Assembly (NCBI RefSeq): GCF_008726925.1
Contig: NZ_VYWO01000001.1
Coordinates: 124,001 to 188,000 of the forward strand
Origin: Aerococcus sanguinicola
GTDB taxonomy: Bacteria > Bacillota > Bacilli > Lactobacillales > Aerococcaceae
DNA: 64,000 bases
Direction of reading: 5' to 3'
Shown here: piece after piece, positions 47,808 through 57,328 of the stretch
How the letters are laid out: every line of letters begins with the position of its first letter
Position numbering within the stretch: position 1 is the first letter of the stretch
The notes under the pieces: model-generated
The model's input: the letters and a program-made list of their open reading frames with translations, nothing else
Told to the model about the DNA's origin: nothing
The model's database searches: none
Made by a program: the position numbers and the translations under genes

Positions 47808-48890
47808 TTGGGCGCAAATGATGGGATGAATTATGCACCAAAAGGAAAGGTAAACCATGTGGTAGAGCCTGGAGAATTCCAGGTGGGCGTGACAGCCCTC
47901 GACCACGGTCATATTAACGGGATGACCAATGGCTTAATTGAAGCAGGGGCAACAATTAAGTATGTCTACGATCCCGACCCTGATAAAGTAGCTGAATACC
48001 GGGAAACTTTCCCCGATGTAGAAGTAGCTGACTCTCTTGAACAGATCCTGGAAGATCCTGAGATCAAGATGGTCGCAGCTGCAGCCGTTCCTAACCTGAG
48101 AAGTGCCTTAGGGAATCGGGTGATGAAGGCGGGTAAAGACTACTTCACGGACAAGACAGGCTTTACCAGCTTAGACCAATTAGCAGAAACCCGCCGCGTA
48201 CAGAAGGAAACAGGTCGCCGTTACTTTGTTTACTTCTCTGAACGCCTGCACGTTGAGGCCGCTGTTTTGGCTGGCCAGCTCATTGAAGAAGGTCGGATTG
48301 GCAAGGTCATCCAGGTGACAGGTTTTGGTCCCCACCGTCTAGACAAGGAAAAACGCCCCGATTGGTTCTTCAATAAAGAAGAATATGGGGGAATCCTGGC
48401 TGACATTGGTTCGCACCAAATCGAGCAATTCCTTTATTACACAGGGAATGAAGATGCCAAGGTGCTTGCTTCTAAGGTTGCTAACTATGCCAACCCCGAT
48501 GTGCCAGAATTAGAAGATTATGGTGATGCCACCCTAGTAGGGGATAATGGGGCCACTTTCTTCTTCAAGGTGGATTGGTTCACACCAGACGGACTCCCAA
48601 CTTGGGGCGACGGTCGGACCTTTATTACAGGAACCAAGGGCACCATTGAACTCCGCAAGTATTTAGATGTGGGGCGTGAAGACAGCCTAGACCATGTTTA
48701 CTTAGTCACTGAAGAAGGCGTGGAACACCGCCAAGTTACTGGCGAAATTGGCTTCCCCTTCTTCGGGCAAATGATCTTAGACTGCTTGAATGGTACAGAA
48801 GAAGCGATGACCCAAGAGCATATCTTCAAAGCCCAAGAGCTCTGCTTGATTGCCCAAGACCAAGCTCAAGTCATCCAAAGTAAACTTTAA
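47808..48890 (+). CDS. Gfo/Idh/MocA-family oxidoreductase C
   Basis: A 360-residue member of the DHGH subgroup. The nucleotide loop reads VTALDHGHINGMTNG instead of GxGxxG, then YVYDPDPDKV. The catalytic motif is FTDKTGFTS (Lys kept, Glu and Pro replaced), and GGILADIGSHQIEQFLYY is the C-terminal His segment. The start is a TTG at 47808 with AAGGAGG 7 bases upstream. It ends the operon and is followed by a terminator. Confidence 0.82.
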   Translation: MGANDGMNYAPKGKVNHVVEPGEFQVGVTALDHGHINGMTNGLIEAGATIKYVYDPDPDKVAEYRETFPDVEVADSLEQILEDPEIKMVAAAAVPNLRSALGNRVMKAGKDYFTDKTGFTSLDQLAETRRVQKETGRRYFVYFSERLHVEAAVLAGQLIEEGRIGKVIQVTGFGPHRLDKEKRPDWFFNKEEYGGILADIGSHQIEQFLYYTGNEDAKVLASKVANYANPDVPELEDYGDATLVGDNGATFFFKVDWFTPDGLPTWGDGRTFITGTKGTIELRKYLDVGREDSLDHVYLVTEEGVEHRQVTGEIGFPFFGQMILDCLNGTEEAMTQEHIFKAQELCLIAQDQAQVIQSKL

Positions 48891-48895
48891 AACTA

Positions 48896-48930
48896 ATAAG
48901 CTGGACTGATTATGTCCAGCTTATATTATT
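48896..48930 (+). terminator. Terminator of the oxidoreductase cluster
   Basis: ATAAGCTGGAC (48896-48906) and GTCCAGCTTAT (48914-48924) pair perfectly around a 7-base loop and ATTATTTTT follows. Confidence 0.88.
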
Positions 48931-49000
48931 TTTGACCCCCATAATAATAGGGGATTTACATTCTTTTTACAAAAAACTGCCAAGTTTTTAAGCTGATAGC

Positions 49001-49029
49001 TTGCACTTTAGACGGAAGCTTGCTATACT
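49001..49029 (+). promoter_or_regulatory. Promoter of the cggR-gapA operon
   Basis: TTGCAC (49001-49006), 17-base spacer, TATACT (49024-49029). About 30 bases upstream two TTTACA hexamers (48955-48960 and 48966-48971) are spaced 11 bases apart, which may be chance. Confidence 0.7.
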
Positions 49030-49070
49030 AACGGTGTAAAGAGATTTGAGACAAATTTTTTTACAGACAC

Positions 49071-49105
49071 TTGGTCAGAAATTGTCTACCTGGACAATAA
49101 CTGGC
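49071..49105 (+). promoter_or_regulatory. CggR operator
   Basis: TTGGTC-N6-TGTC-N3-CTGGAC-N6-TGGC reproduces the tandem CGGGAC-N6-TGTC layout of the Bacillus subtilis CggR operator, between the promoter and the regulator gene. The central spacer is 3 instead of 4 bases. Confidence 0.65.
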
Positions 49106-49124
49106 CAGCGAAATGAGGGAGCTT

Positions 49125-50168
49125 ATGGATCTATCTTTAAGTTTAATTGAAGATGTGGTCCCAGAGCTACACGCAACTTACCGCTTGCGGATTCGGATAT
49201 TGAGTCTGCTTTCAGCTGAAGGGCCCATGGGTCGTAAGACCATGGCCTTGCGCTTAGACCTCACTGAGAGGCGGGTGCGAGCTGAGACAGATGTCTTGGA
49301 CAAGCAGGGGCTTTTAGAGAAATTGGCCTCAGGCATGGTCCTGACTTCTAAGGGCGAAGAGGCAATTACAATTGCCCACCGCTTATTTAGACTCGAAACC
49401 GATATCCATGTCCTTGAACGCCAACTCGCTGACTTACTCGGCATCCAAGCGGCCCTAATTGTTGATGGGGTCTTAGGCATGGATGACGAAACATCAGCTA
49501 AGATGGCACAAGCCTTGTCTTCTTTCTTGGCAGACCATCTGGACAAGGGCCAGCAAGTGATTGCTGTGACCGGGGGATCAACGGTCCAAGCTGTCGTGCC
49601 TCATCTTTCTAGCCGTCTCTTAAGTGATCATCGGACCTTTACCGTTGTTTCAGCACGAGGAGGTATGGGAGATGAAGCGGCAAACCAGCCCAACACGATT
49701 AGTGAAAGACTGGCGCAACTCCTGGGTGGGCAGAGCATATCGCTCTACGCCCCCGAAAGTTTGAACACAGCAACTTATCAAATGTTGCTCAAAGAGCCAC
49801 AGATAAACAAAACCCTGCAGCGCTTAAAGGAAGCCAATGTCTTACTCTTTAGCGTAGGGAATGCGGATATCATGGCCAAGCGACGCGATTTGGATGCTAA
49901 GGCTTGTGACTTTATCAAGTCCAAGGCAGCCATCGGCGAAGCTTTTGGATGCTTCTTTGATAAGGAAGGTAAGATTGTCTACCGGGTACCACGGATTGGC
50001 ATTCAGATTGAAGATGTCCATCAAATTAAGTGGCCGATTCTCGTGGCCGGCGGTGAAGTTAAAGCAGATGTCATTACTGCCTTCGCCAAAATCGCTCCTC
50101 CGCAATTAGTTTTGATTACGGATGAAGGAGCAAGTCATATGGTATTAAATGGAGCCAAGCTCTATTGA
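49125..50168 (+). CDS. cggR: Central glycolytic genes regulator
   Basis: A 347-residue SorC-family repressor. An N-terminal winged helix (about 20-80, MGRKTMALRLDLTERRVRAETDVL) is followed by a sugar-phosphate-binding domain (VIAVTGGSTVQAVVPHL, LFSVGNADIMAKR, GECF-like GEAFGCFFD, ITDEGASHMVL). In relatives fructose 1,6-bisphosphate releases it from DNA. The ATG at 49113 (in frame, 4 codons earlier) is an alternative start; 49125 has GAGG upstream. It directly precedes gapA, as in Bacillus and many Lactobacillales. Confidence 0.92.
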   Translation: MDLSLSLIEDVVPELHATYRLRIRILSLLSAEGPMGRKTMALRLDLTERRVRAETDVLDKQGLLEKLASGMVLTSKGEEAITIAHRLFRLETDIHVLERQLADLLGIQAALIVDGVLGMDDETSAKMAQALSSFLADHLDKGQQVIAVTGGSTVQAVVPHLSSRLLSDHRTFTVVSARGGMGDEAANQPNTISERLAQLLGGQSISLYAPESLNTATYQMLLKEPQINKTLQRLKEANVLLFSVGNADIMAKRRDLDAKACDFIKSKAAIGEAFGCFFDKEGKIVYRVPRIGIQIEDVHQIKWPILVAGGEVKADVITAFAKIAPPQLVLITDEGASHMVLNGAKLY

Positions 50169-50219
50169 TATAAAATTGTTGTATAACTGTTGTAGATCTT
50201 ACAAGGAGGAATTTACACT

Positions 50220-51212
50220 ATGGCAAAGAAATTAGCAATTAACGGTTTTGGCCGTATTGGTCGTTTAGCTTTACGTCGTATTTTAGAAAAGGGTTCAGAC
50301 TTAGAAGTAGTTGCAATCAACGACTTAACTGATAACGAAGACTTAGCTTACCTATTAAAATATGATACTGCTCAAGGACGTTTCCCTTACAGTGTTGAAG
50401 CTAAAGCAGATGCCTTAATTGTTGATGGTAAAGAAATCAAATCCTATGAAGAAGCAGATGCTTCTAAATTACCTTGGGGTGAATTAGGAATTGACTTCGT
50501 ACTTGAATGTACTGGTTTCTACACATCAGTTGACAAAGCACAAGCTCACATCGACGCTGGTGCTAAGAAAGTTTTAATTTCAGCTCCTGCTAAAGGCGAC
50601 CTTAAGACCATCGTTTACGGTGTTAACCACGATATCTTAACGACAGAAGACAACATTGTATCAGCAGCTTCATGTACAACTAACTGCTTAGCTCCAATGG
50701 TTAATGTATTAAACAAAGAATTCGGTGTGAAACGTGCTTTAATGTCTACTATCCACGCTTACACTGCAACTCAAAAAACACAAGATGCTCCAGGTGGCCG
50801 TAAGAACCGTGCTGGCGCAGCTAACATCATCCCAGCTTCAACTGGTGCTGCTAAAGCAGTTGGTAAAGTAATCCCTGAATTAGACGGTAAGATCGACGGG
50901 ACTGCTCAACGTGTACCTGTAATCACTGGTTCAGAAGTTGAACTTTACTCAGTTCTTGAAAAAGAAGTAACTGCTGAAGAAATCAACGCTGCTATGAAAG
51001 CTGCTTCAAGCTCAGCCTTCGACTACACTGAAGACGAAATTGTTTCAGCTGACATCATTGGTTACCCATATGGTTCTGTATTCGATGCAAGCCAAACTAA
51101 GATCATGGATGCAGACGGTGGCCAATTAGTTAAGACTGTTGCTTGGTATGATAACGAATATGGTTTCACCAGCAACATGATCTCTACTTTAGAACACTTT
51201 GCTAACCTATAA
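50220..51212 (+). CDS. gapA: Glyceraldehyde-3-phosphate dehydrogenase, type I
   Basis: A 330-residue NAD-dependent glycolytic dehydrogenase. [14 protein letters not shown] binds NAD, Cys152 in [12 protein letters not shown] is catalytic, and the His in TIHAYTATQ activates it. AAGGAGGAA precedes the ATG. Codon choice is strongly biased towards few codons, unlike the neighbouring cggR and TIM-like genes, indicating very high expression. A hairpin terminator follows, which probably makes gapA mRNA more abundant than the distal genes. Confidence 0.97.
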   Translation: MAKKLAINGFGRIGRLALRRILEKGSDLEVVAINDLTDNEDLAYLLKYDTAQGRFPYSVEAKADALIVDGKEIKSYEEADASKLPWGELGIDFVLECTGFYTSVDKAQAHIDAGAKKVLISAPAKGDLKTIVYGVNHDILTTEDNIVSAASCTTNCLAPMVNVLNKEFGVKRALMSTIHAYTATQKTQDAPGGRKNRAGAANIIPASTGAAKAVGKVIPELDGKIDGTAQRVPVITGSEVELYSVLEKEVTAEEINAAMKAASSSAFDYTEDEIVSADIIGYPYGSVFDASQTKIMDADGGQLVKTVAWYDNEYGFTSNMISTLEHFANL

Positions 51213-51228
51213 GAGAAATCTTTAAACT

Positions 51229-51258
51229 AGCGGGGAGCTTCGCGCTTCCCGTTTTTTT
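51229..51258 (+). terminator. Partial terminator between gapA and pgk
   Basis: CGGGGAGC pairs with GCTTCCCG (one G-U) around a short loop and is followed by seven T. Since no new promoter is obvious before pgk, partial readthrough is likely. Confidence 0.8.
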
Positions 51259-51294
51259 AAAAGTAATTAGGCAAAGATAGAAAAGGGGTTTAGC

Positions 51295-52488
51295 ATGGCT
51301 AAAAAAACAATTGAAGATATCGATGTAAAAGGCAAAAAAGTATTAATGCGTGTGGACTTCAACGTGCCAATGGATGGGTCAACCATTACCGATGATAACC
51401 GGATGGTCCAAGCCCTCCCAAGTATTAAATACGTCTTGGAAAACCAAGGCAAGTTAATTCTCTTCTCCCACTTAGGTAAGGTTAAGACCGAAGAAGACAA
51501 AGCGTCGAAGACCCTTCGTCCTGTAGCCGAACACCTCGAAGAATTATTAGGTCAAAAAGTGACCTTCGTTCCTACAACCCGGGGTAAGGAATTAGAGGAT
51601 GCCATCAATAACTTAGCAGAAGGCGAAGTGCTTCTCTTTGAAAACACCCGTTTCGAAGATATTGACGGCAAGAAAGAAAGTGGCAATGACCCAGAATTAG
51701 GTAAATACTGGGCATCTTTAGGTGACGTTTTCGTTAACGATGCCTTCGGTACAGCCCACCGTGCCCACGCTTCCAATGTAGGGATTTCCTCTAACATTGA
51801 TACCGCTGTTGCTGGCTACCTCATGGAAAAAGAATTAAAATTCTTAGGCGATGCGGTTGAAAATCCTAAGCGTCCTTTCGTTGCTATCCTCGGTGGGGCT
51901 AAAGTTTCCGATAAGATCCAAGTGATCGAAACCTTGCTGGAAAAAGCTGACAAGGTCTTAATCGGTGGTGGTATGGCCTACACCTTCCTTAAAGCTAAAG
52001 GTTATGAAGTAGGGAACTCTTTACTTGAAGAAGATAAAGTAGACCTTGCCAAAGACTTAATGGAACGCGCTGGTGACCGTTTAGTGTTACCAGTTGACGT
52101 GACCATTGCAGATGATTTCTCCAATGATGCCAACACTAAGACAGTGGCTGCTGATGAAATCCCTGCAGGTTGGGAAGGTTTAGACTGCGGACCTAAGACC
52201 ATTGAAGCCTTCAAAGAAGTGCTTAAAGATGCGAAAACAGTTGTATGGAATGGACCAATGGGTGTATTTGAAATGCCTGCCTTCGCTAAAGGAACCAATG
52301 CTGTCTGCGAAGCCATTGCTCATCTAGATGGTGCAACCACTATCGTTGGTGGCGGGGACTCTGCTTCAGCTGCTCAAAAATCTGGCTTTGGCGATAAGTT
52401 CTCACACATCTCAACTGGTGGGGGCGCATCCATGAAATTCTTGGAAGGTGCTGAACTTCCAGCTGTTGCCGCTTTAGACGACAAGTAA
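51295..52488 (+). CDS. pgk: Phosphoglycerate kinase
   Basis: A 397-residue glycolytic kinase making ATP from 1,3-bisphosphoglycerate. Family segments are complete: [15 protein letters not shown] near the start, [41 protein letters not shown] and [14 protein letters not shown] near the C-terminus. AAAGGGG precedes the ATG. It lies three bases before a degenerate TIM-like gene. Confidence 0.97.
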   Translation: MAKKTIEDIDVKGKKVLMRVDFNVPMDGSTITDDNRMVQALPSIKYVLENQGKLILFSHLGKVKTEEDKASKTLRPVAEHLEELLGQKVTFVPTTRGKELEDAINNLAEGEVLLFENTRFEDIDGKKESGNDPELGKYWASLGDVFVNDAFGTAHRAHASNVGISSNIDTAVAGYLMEKELKFLGDAVENPKRPFVAILGGAKVSDKIQVIETLLEKADKVLIGGGMAYTFLKAKGYEVGNSLLEEDKVDLAKDLMERAGDRLVLPVDVTIADDFSNDANTKTVAADEIPAGWEGLDCGPKTIEAFKEVLKDAKTVVWNGPMGVFEMPAFAKGTNAVCEAIAHLDGATTIVGGGDSASAAQKSGFGDKFSHISTGGGASMKFLEGAELPAVAALDDK

Positions 52489-52491
52489 ACC

Positions 52492-53253
52492 TTGCCTGAG
52501 CTGATATTAGGAAGGATTTGCCAAGCGGCCAGTTCTGAACGCCAGCTTGACCAAGCCATTCGCGGCGTTGATCAAGTTATCGCTGCAACAGAAGGCATCC
52601 AGCATATCCATTTCCTTCCTACTCTATTTATCAGTCAATTTAGTCCGAGCGCGTTTCAGGCATGCGCGTTTGGCAGCCAAAACTGCTCGGCCCAAAACGA
52701 CTATGCGGAGCTGGGCGAGTGTACAGCCTACCAAGTCTACCAGGCAGGGGTAAGTTACTGCCTAGTAGGGAGCGCTAGCCGCCGCAAGGCCTTTATGGAG
52801 AGCGATACAGAGGTCTCTATGAAGATTAAGAACTGCCTGGCTCTTGGTATCCGTCCCGTCCTCTGCCTGTCCCTGCCTCGAATGAGTCGGGAGTGGAACA
52901 TGCAGAGTGTCTGGCTAGCCCAGCAGATTTGGCAGATCTATTCGAACTTGACAGCTGAAGAACAAGCCCAAGTTATGATTCTTTTTGAAGGATCAGAAGC
53001 GGGCCAAGACTCGCCAAAAGTCTTAGCAGACTTGGCCCAATTGATCCGCGACACAGTCTTTGAGATTGCAGGCGAAGCCATTGCCCAGTCTCTAGACTTG
53101 GTCTACCTGGTCAATCGTAAAGAAGAGCTCCAGCTCGACCTGCTGAAAGATGGAAACTTTAATGGAATCTTTTCTAATGACCGAATGTTGTCAGACGAGG
53201 ACTGGTTAGCTGTCATCAAAAGCTTGCAAGCTGATTATCTTATGGTAAAATAA
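52492..53253 (+). CDS. Degenerate triosephosphate isomerase-like protein (probable pseudoenzyme)
   Basis: A 253-residue frame in the usual tpiA position between pgk and eno. The length equals Bacillus TIM, and the middle aligns clearly: GSQN, then GVSYCLVGSASRRKAFMESD against the family GVxYxxIGHSERRxxFxETD, then GIRPVLCLS. But catalytic Lys (in NWKMN) is replaced around GRICQAA, catalytic His95 is Ser and Glu97 is Ser. The phosphate loops YGGSV and GGASL become YLVNR and SNDRM; only the base Glu (ILFEGSEAG) remains. The start is probably the TTG at 52492, with no clear ribosome site. Codon bias is weak compared with gapA and eno. The frame is uninterrupted, so it may be retained for another role. 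Confidence 0.75.
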   Translation: MPELILGRICQAASSERQLDQAIRGVDQVIAATEGIQHIHFLPTLFISQFSPSAFQACAFGSQNCSAQNDYAELGECTAYQVYQAGVSYCLVGSASRRKAFMESDTEVSMKIKNCLALGIRPVLCLSLPRMSREWNMQSVWLAQQIWQIYSNLTAEEQAQVMILFEGSEAGQDSPKVLADLAQLIRDTVFEIAGEAIAQSLDLVYLVNRKEELQLDLLKDGNFNGIFSNDRMLSDEDWLAVIKSLQADYLMVK

Positions 53254-53280
53254 ATTTAATTTAAAAAAAGGAGCAATTAA

Positions 53281-54582
<1,302 letters not shown>

Positions 54583-54653
54583 GGTCTAAAATTTCCTTAA
54601 TAAAAAATTATGATCATCCACTATTCTTGTTGGCCTTATAGCGAGCGGGATAG

Positions 54654-54682
54654 CGCCAGACTCTTTTGGGTCTGGCTTTTTT
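54654..54682 (+). terminator. Terminator of the glycolytic operon
   Basis: GCCAGACTC pairs with GGGTCTGGC (one G-U) around TTTT and is followed by TTTTTT. Confidence 0.88.
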
Positions 54683-54689
54683 GTCTTTT

Positions 54690-54832
54690 AATATACTGTG
54701 CGATTGAGCATGCGTTGCGCTATTGAATTTGATCGTTAAATGATAAAAGCTATAGGCCTCGGCTTCTTTTGTGAGCTTGGTCTCTAAAGGGTTCGAACTT
54801 AAATTCCCACCTCCTGATATAGCTTTTTTTAA
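54690..54832 (+). ncRNA. Candidate small structured RNA
   Basis: Between the eno terminator and the arg leader, AAAAGCTATA (54745-54754) pairs exactly with TATAGCTTTT (54818-54827), enclosing about 63 bases with a GTTCGAAC palindrome and ending in seven T. TATACT at 54692-54697 could be a -10 for a transcript of about 130 bases. I do not recognise the family, and it could equally be a second terminator. Confidence 0.35.
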
Positions 54833-54850
54833 AAAAATATAAAAAAGCCC

Positions 54851-55122
54851 TTGACTATAAAATGAAAAAATGATTAAATAATACTAATCAAAATCTTAGA
54901 AACAAAGAGTAACAGGTGGGATTCTCTTAAGCGAGCAGCTGGTGGTGGAAGGGCTGCGAGAAACTGACTGTGAAACGTCTTGTTGAGATGGCCGGTGAAG
55001 GGAGTAATCGGACCCGCAGAAATTGCGTTAACATTAACTAAGTGAAGCTGACAAGCTAAGAATTAGAGTGGTACCGTGGAATTTTCCGCCTCTTATCGTC
55101 TGGGACGATAGGGGGCTTTTTT
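54851..55122 (+). promoter_or_regulatory. T-box riboswitch of the arginine operon, unit 1
   Basis: A leader with -35 TTGACT (54851-54856), AGTA motif of the specifier loop near 54907, the Stem I distal GGTGGAA segment, T-box core AGAGTGGTACCGTGG (55065-55079) and a terminator GCCTCTTATCGTC/GACGATAGGGGGC with T run (55088-55122). By alignment to the usual specifier context the codon is probably CGT (54976-54978), Arg; the neighbouring readings AAC or ACG cannot be fully excluded. Uncharged tRNA would stabilise the antiterminator. Confidence 0.85.
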
Positions 55123-55139
55123 ATAAGGGACGACTGTCT

Positions 55140-55234
55140 TGGGCGGGTTTCTAGGTAGTTGGATGCCAACTACCAGTAGAGTGGTACCGTGGTTACACCG
55201 CCTCTACTGTCGGATGACAGGAGGTGGTGTTTTT
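55140..55234 (+). promoter_or_regulatory. Second T-box antiterminator/terminator unit
   Basis: A second identical core AGAGTGGTACCGTGG (55178-55192) follows a short GGTAGTT/AACTACC hairpin. It is succeeded by its own terminator, CACCGCCTC-TGTC/GACA-GAGGTGGTG-type stem with six T. This unit has no Stem I or specifier loop, so it must use the tRNA held by unit 1, or it acts as a separate check. Confidence 0.8.
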
Positions 55235-55272
55235 TATTTAGGCGAGAGCTTGACATTTAAGGAGGACATCTG

Positions 55273-56286
55273 ATGTTACAAGGAAAAGATTTTTTAAAGA
55301 TTAAAGATTTTACACAGGACGAATTAACGTATTTAATTGACCTTGCCCTACATTTGAAGGGCTTGAAGGCAGCGGGGATTCCCCATAAATACATGGAAGG
55401 TCAGAATATTTGTCTCTTATTTGAGAAGACCTCAACTCGGACTCGGGCAGCCTTTACGGTAGCGGGGGCGGACCTGGGAGCAAGTGTTGAATTCTTAGGG
55501 GCCCAGGATATCCAGTTAGGGAAGAAAGAATCCGTTGCTGATACCGGTCAGGTCCTCGGACGAATCTTCGATGGCATTGAATACCGGGGCTATAGCCAAG
55601 AGGTCGTGGAAAGTTTGGCTGCTGCTTCTCCGGCACCCGTATGGAATGGCCTAAGCGATGTCTCCCATCCAACGCAGATGATTGCGGACTTTATGACGAT
55701 TAAAGAGGTCTTTGGTCAGCTTGATGGGATTAAACTGGTCTACTGTGGTGATGGAGCGAATAACATGGCTAATAGCCTCTTAATGGCTGGGGCTATCCTG
55801 GGGGTAGATGTGACGGTTGCAGCGCCCGCAGGCTACCAACCTGACCCAAGTATTTTAGCAGAGGTGAAGGACCGGGCCCAGGCATCTGGGGCTCAAATTG
55901 AAGTAACGGCAGATATCAAGCAGGCGGTCCAAGGGGCCAAAGTGATCTACACCGATGTTTGGATCTCGATGGGGGATGAAGCTGAAGCGGACCAACGCCT
56001 GGCTGACCTCCAAGGCTACCAAGTGACCCAAGACTTGATGGACCAAGCCGATCCTTCCTGTATCTTCCTCCACTGCCTGCCTGCCTTCCATGATGGCGAG
56101 ACGAGCTTTGCCCAGGAAAGAGGCCTGGGGGAATTGGAAGTGACGGACGAGGTCTTTAAGAGCCAAGCCGCCTACCAATTCCAACAAGCGGAGAACCGGA
56201 TGCATTCGATTAAGGCGATTATGGCTGCGACCAACGGCCACCTCTTCGTGCCCCAGTTGAAGAAAGGAGGCACTGACCATGATTAA
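55273..56286 (+). CDS. argF: Ornithine carbamoyltransferase
   Basis: A 337-residue transcarbamoylase making citrulline from ornithine and carbamoyl phosphate. The carbamoyl-phosphate loop STRTR is at 54-58, HPTQMIADFMT near 135 and the ornithine motif FLHCLPAFHD near 265. AAGGAGG precedes the ATG. It leads a biosynthetic operon under T-box control, not an arginine-deiminase operon, so an anabolic role is inferred. Confidence 0.94.
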   Translation: MLQGKDFLKIKDFTQDELTYLIDLALHLKGLKAAGIPHKYMEGQNICLLFEKTSTRTRAAFTVAGADLGASVEFLGAQDIQLGKKESVADTGQVLGRIFDGIEYRGYSQEVVESLAAASPAPVWNGLSDVSHPTQMIADFMTIKEVFGQLDGIKLVYCGDGANNMANSLLMAGAILGVDVTVAAPAGYQPDPSILAEVKDRAQASGAQIEVTADIKQAVQGAKVIYTDVWISMGDEAEADQRLADLQGYQVTQDLMDQADPSCIFLHCLPAFHDGETSFAQERGLGELEVTDEVFKSQAAYQFQQAENRMHSIKAIMAATNGHLFVPQLKKGGTDHD

Positions 56287-57316
56287 GGTAGCGGTAATTG
56301 GGGGTAATGGCTATACCGGACTCGAACTCCTGCGCCTCTTAGCCAAACACCCCTATGTTGACATCGCCCATGTGACTTCGAGGTCCTATGCTGGTCAGGT
56401 CATTGGCCAGGCCTTTCCCCAGCTGGTTGACCTCGGGGACCTAGCTTTTGAAAACTTGGACCTTGATAAAGTTCAAGCAGCTGACTTGGCTTTCCTTTGC
56501 CTGCCCCATGGCCATGCCATGACGATTGTCGGCCAGATTGACCTCGAACACACCCGGGTCATTGACTTGGGGGCGGACTTCCGCTTAAAAGACCCAGCAA
56601 GTTATGAAAGCTACTACCAACAAGTGGCACCACCTAGCAGCCTGCTGGATGAAGCGGTCTATGGCTTAGCCGATATTTACCCTGAAGTCATTCAAGAGGC
56701 CCGCCTGGTGGCTAATCCAGGTTGCTTTGTGACGTCGGTTTTGTTGGGACTCTATCCTGCGCTTGAGTCAGGCTTTATCGAATCTCAAGAGATTATGATC
56801 AGCTCCGCTTCCGGAATCTCTGGTGCCGGACGGAATGAATCCCTGGATAATCTCTATGCAGAAATGACAGAGAACTTCAAGGCCTATAAGCCCTTGACCC
56901 ACCGCCATGTACCGGAAATGGAAGCGGAACTCGGACGTTTCGCCAAGGAAGAAGTCAAGGTGGAATTTGTCCCCCATCTCTTGCCTATTGCCAGAGGGAT
57001 CCAATCGACCATCTTTACCCGGTTGAAGGCAGCTATCGACTTGGAGACTATCCATCAGCACTACCAAGACAGCTACCAGGATTCCCCCTTTGTTCAAGTA
57101 CTGCCCTTGGGGACTCTGCCCCAAGTCAAGCAAGTGCGGGGGACGAATCGTTGCCAGATTGGTCTAGCTCAAGATCCCCAAACTGGGCGCCTGATCATTT
57201 TTTCCGCCCTTGATAATTTGATGAAGGGGGCAAGCGGCCAAGCTGTGCAGAACATGAATCTCTTATTCGGTTGGCCTGCTAACTTGGCTTTGGACCAGTT
57301 GACGCTTTGGCCTTAA
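56279..57316 (+). CDS. argC: N-acetyl-gamma-glutamyl-phosphate reductase
   Basis: A 345-residue NADPH-dependent reductase, third step of ornithine synthesis. The NADP loop GGNGYTGLELLRLL is at 8-21, catalytic Cys149 lies in VANPGCF, and the His in THRHVPEMEAEL near 210 is the second catalytic residue. It overlaps argF by 8 bases, with AAAGGAGG inside argF. Confidence 0.94.
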   Translation: MIKVAVIGGNGYTGLELLRLLAKHPYVDIAHVTSRSYAGQVIGQAFPQLVDLGDLAFENLDLDKVQAADLAFLCLPHGHAMTIVGQIDLEHTRVIDLGADFRLKDPASYESYYQQVAPPSSLLDEAVYGLADIYPEVIQEARLVANPGCFVTSVLLGLYPALESGFIESQEIMISSASGISGAGRNESLDNLYAEMTENFKAYKPLTHRHVPEMEAELGRFAKEEVKVEFVPHLLPIARGIQSTIFTRLKAAIDLETIHQHYQDSYQDSPFVQVLPLGTLPQVKQVRGTNRCQIGLAQDPQTGRLIIFSALDNLMKGASGQAVQNMNLLFGWPANLALDQLTLWP

Positions 57317-57328
57317 AGGAGGAAAACG

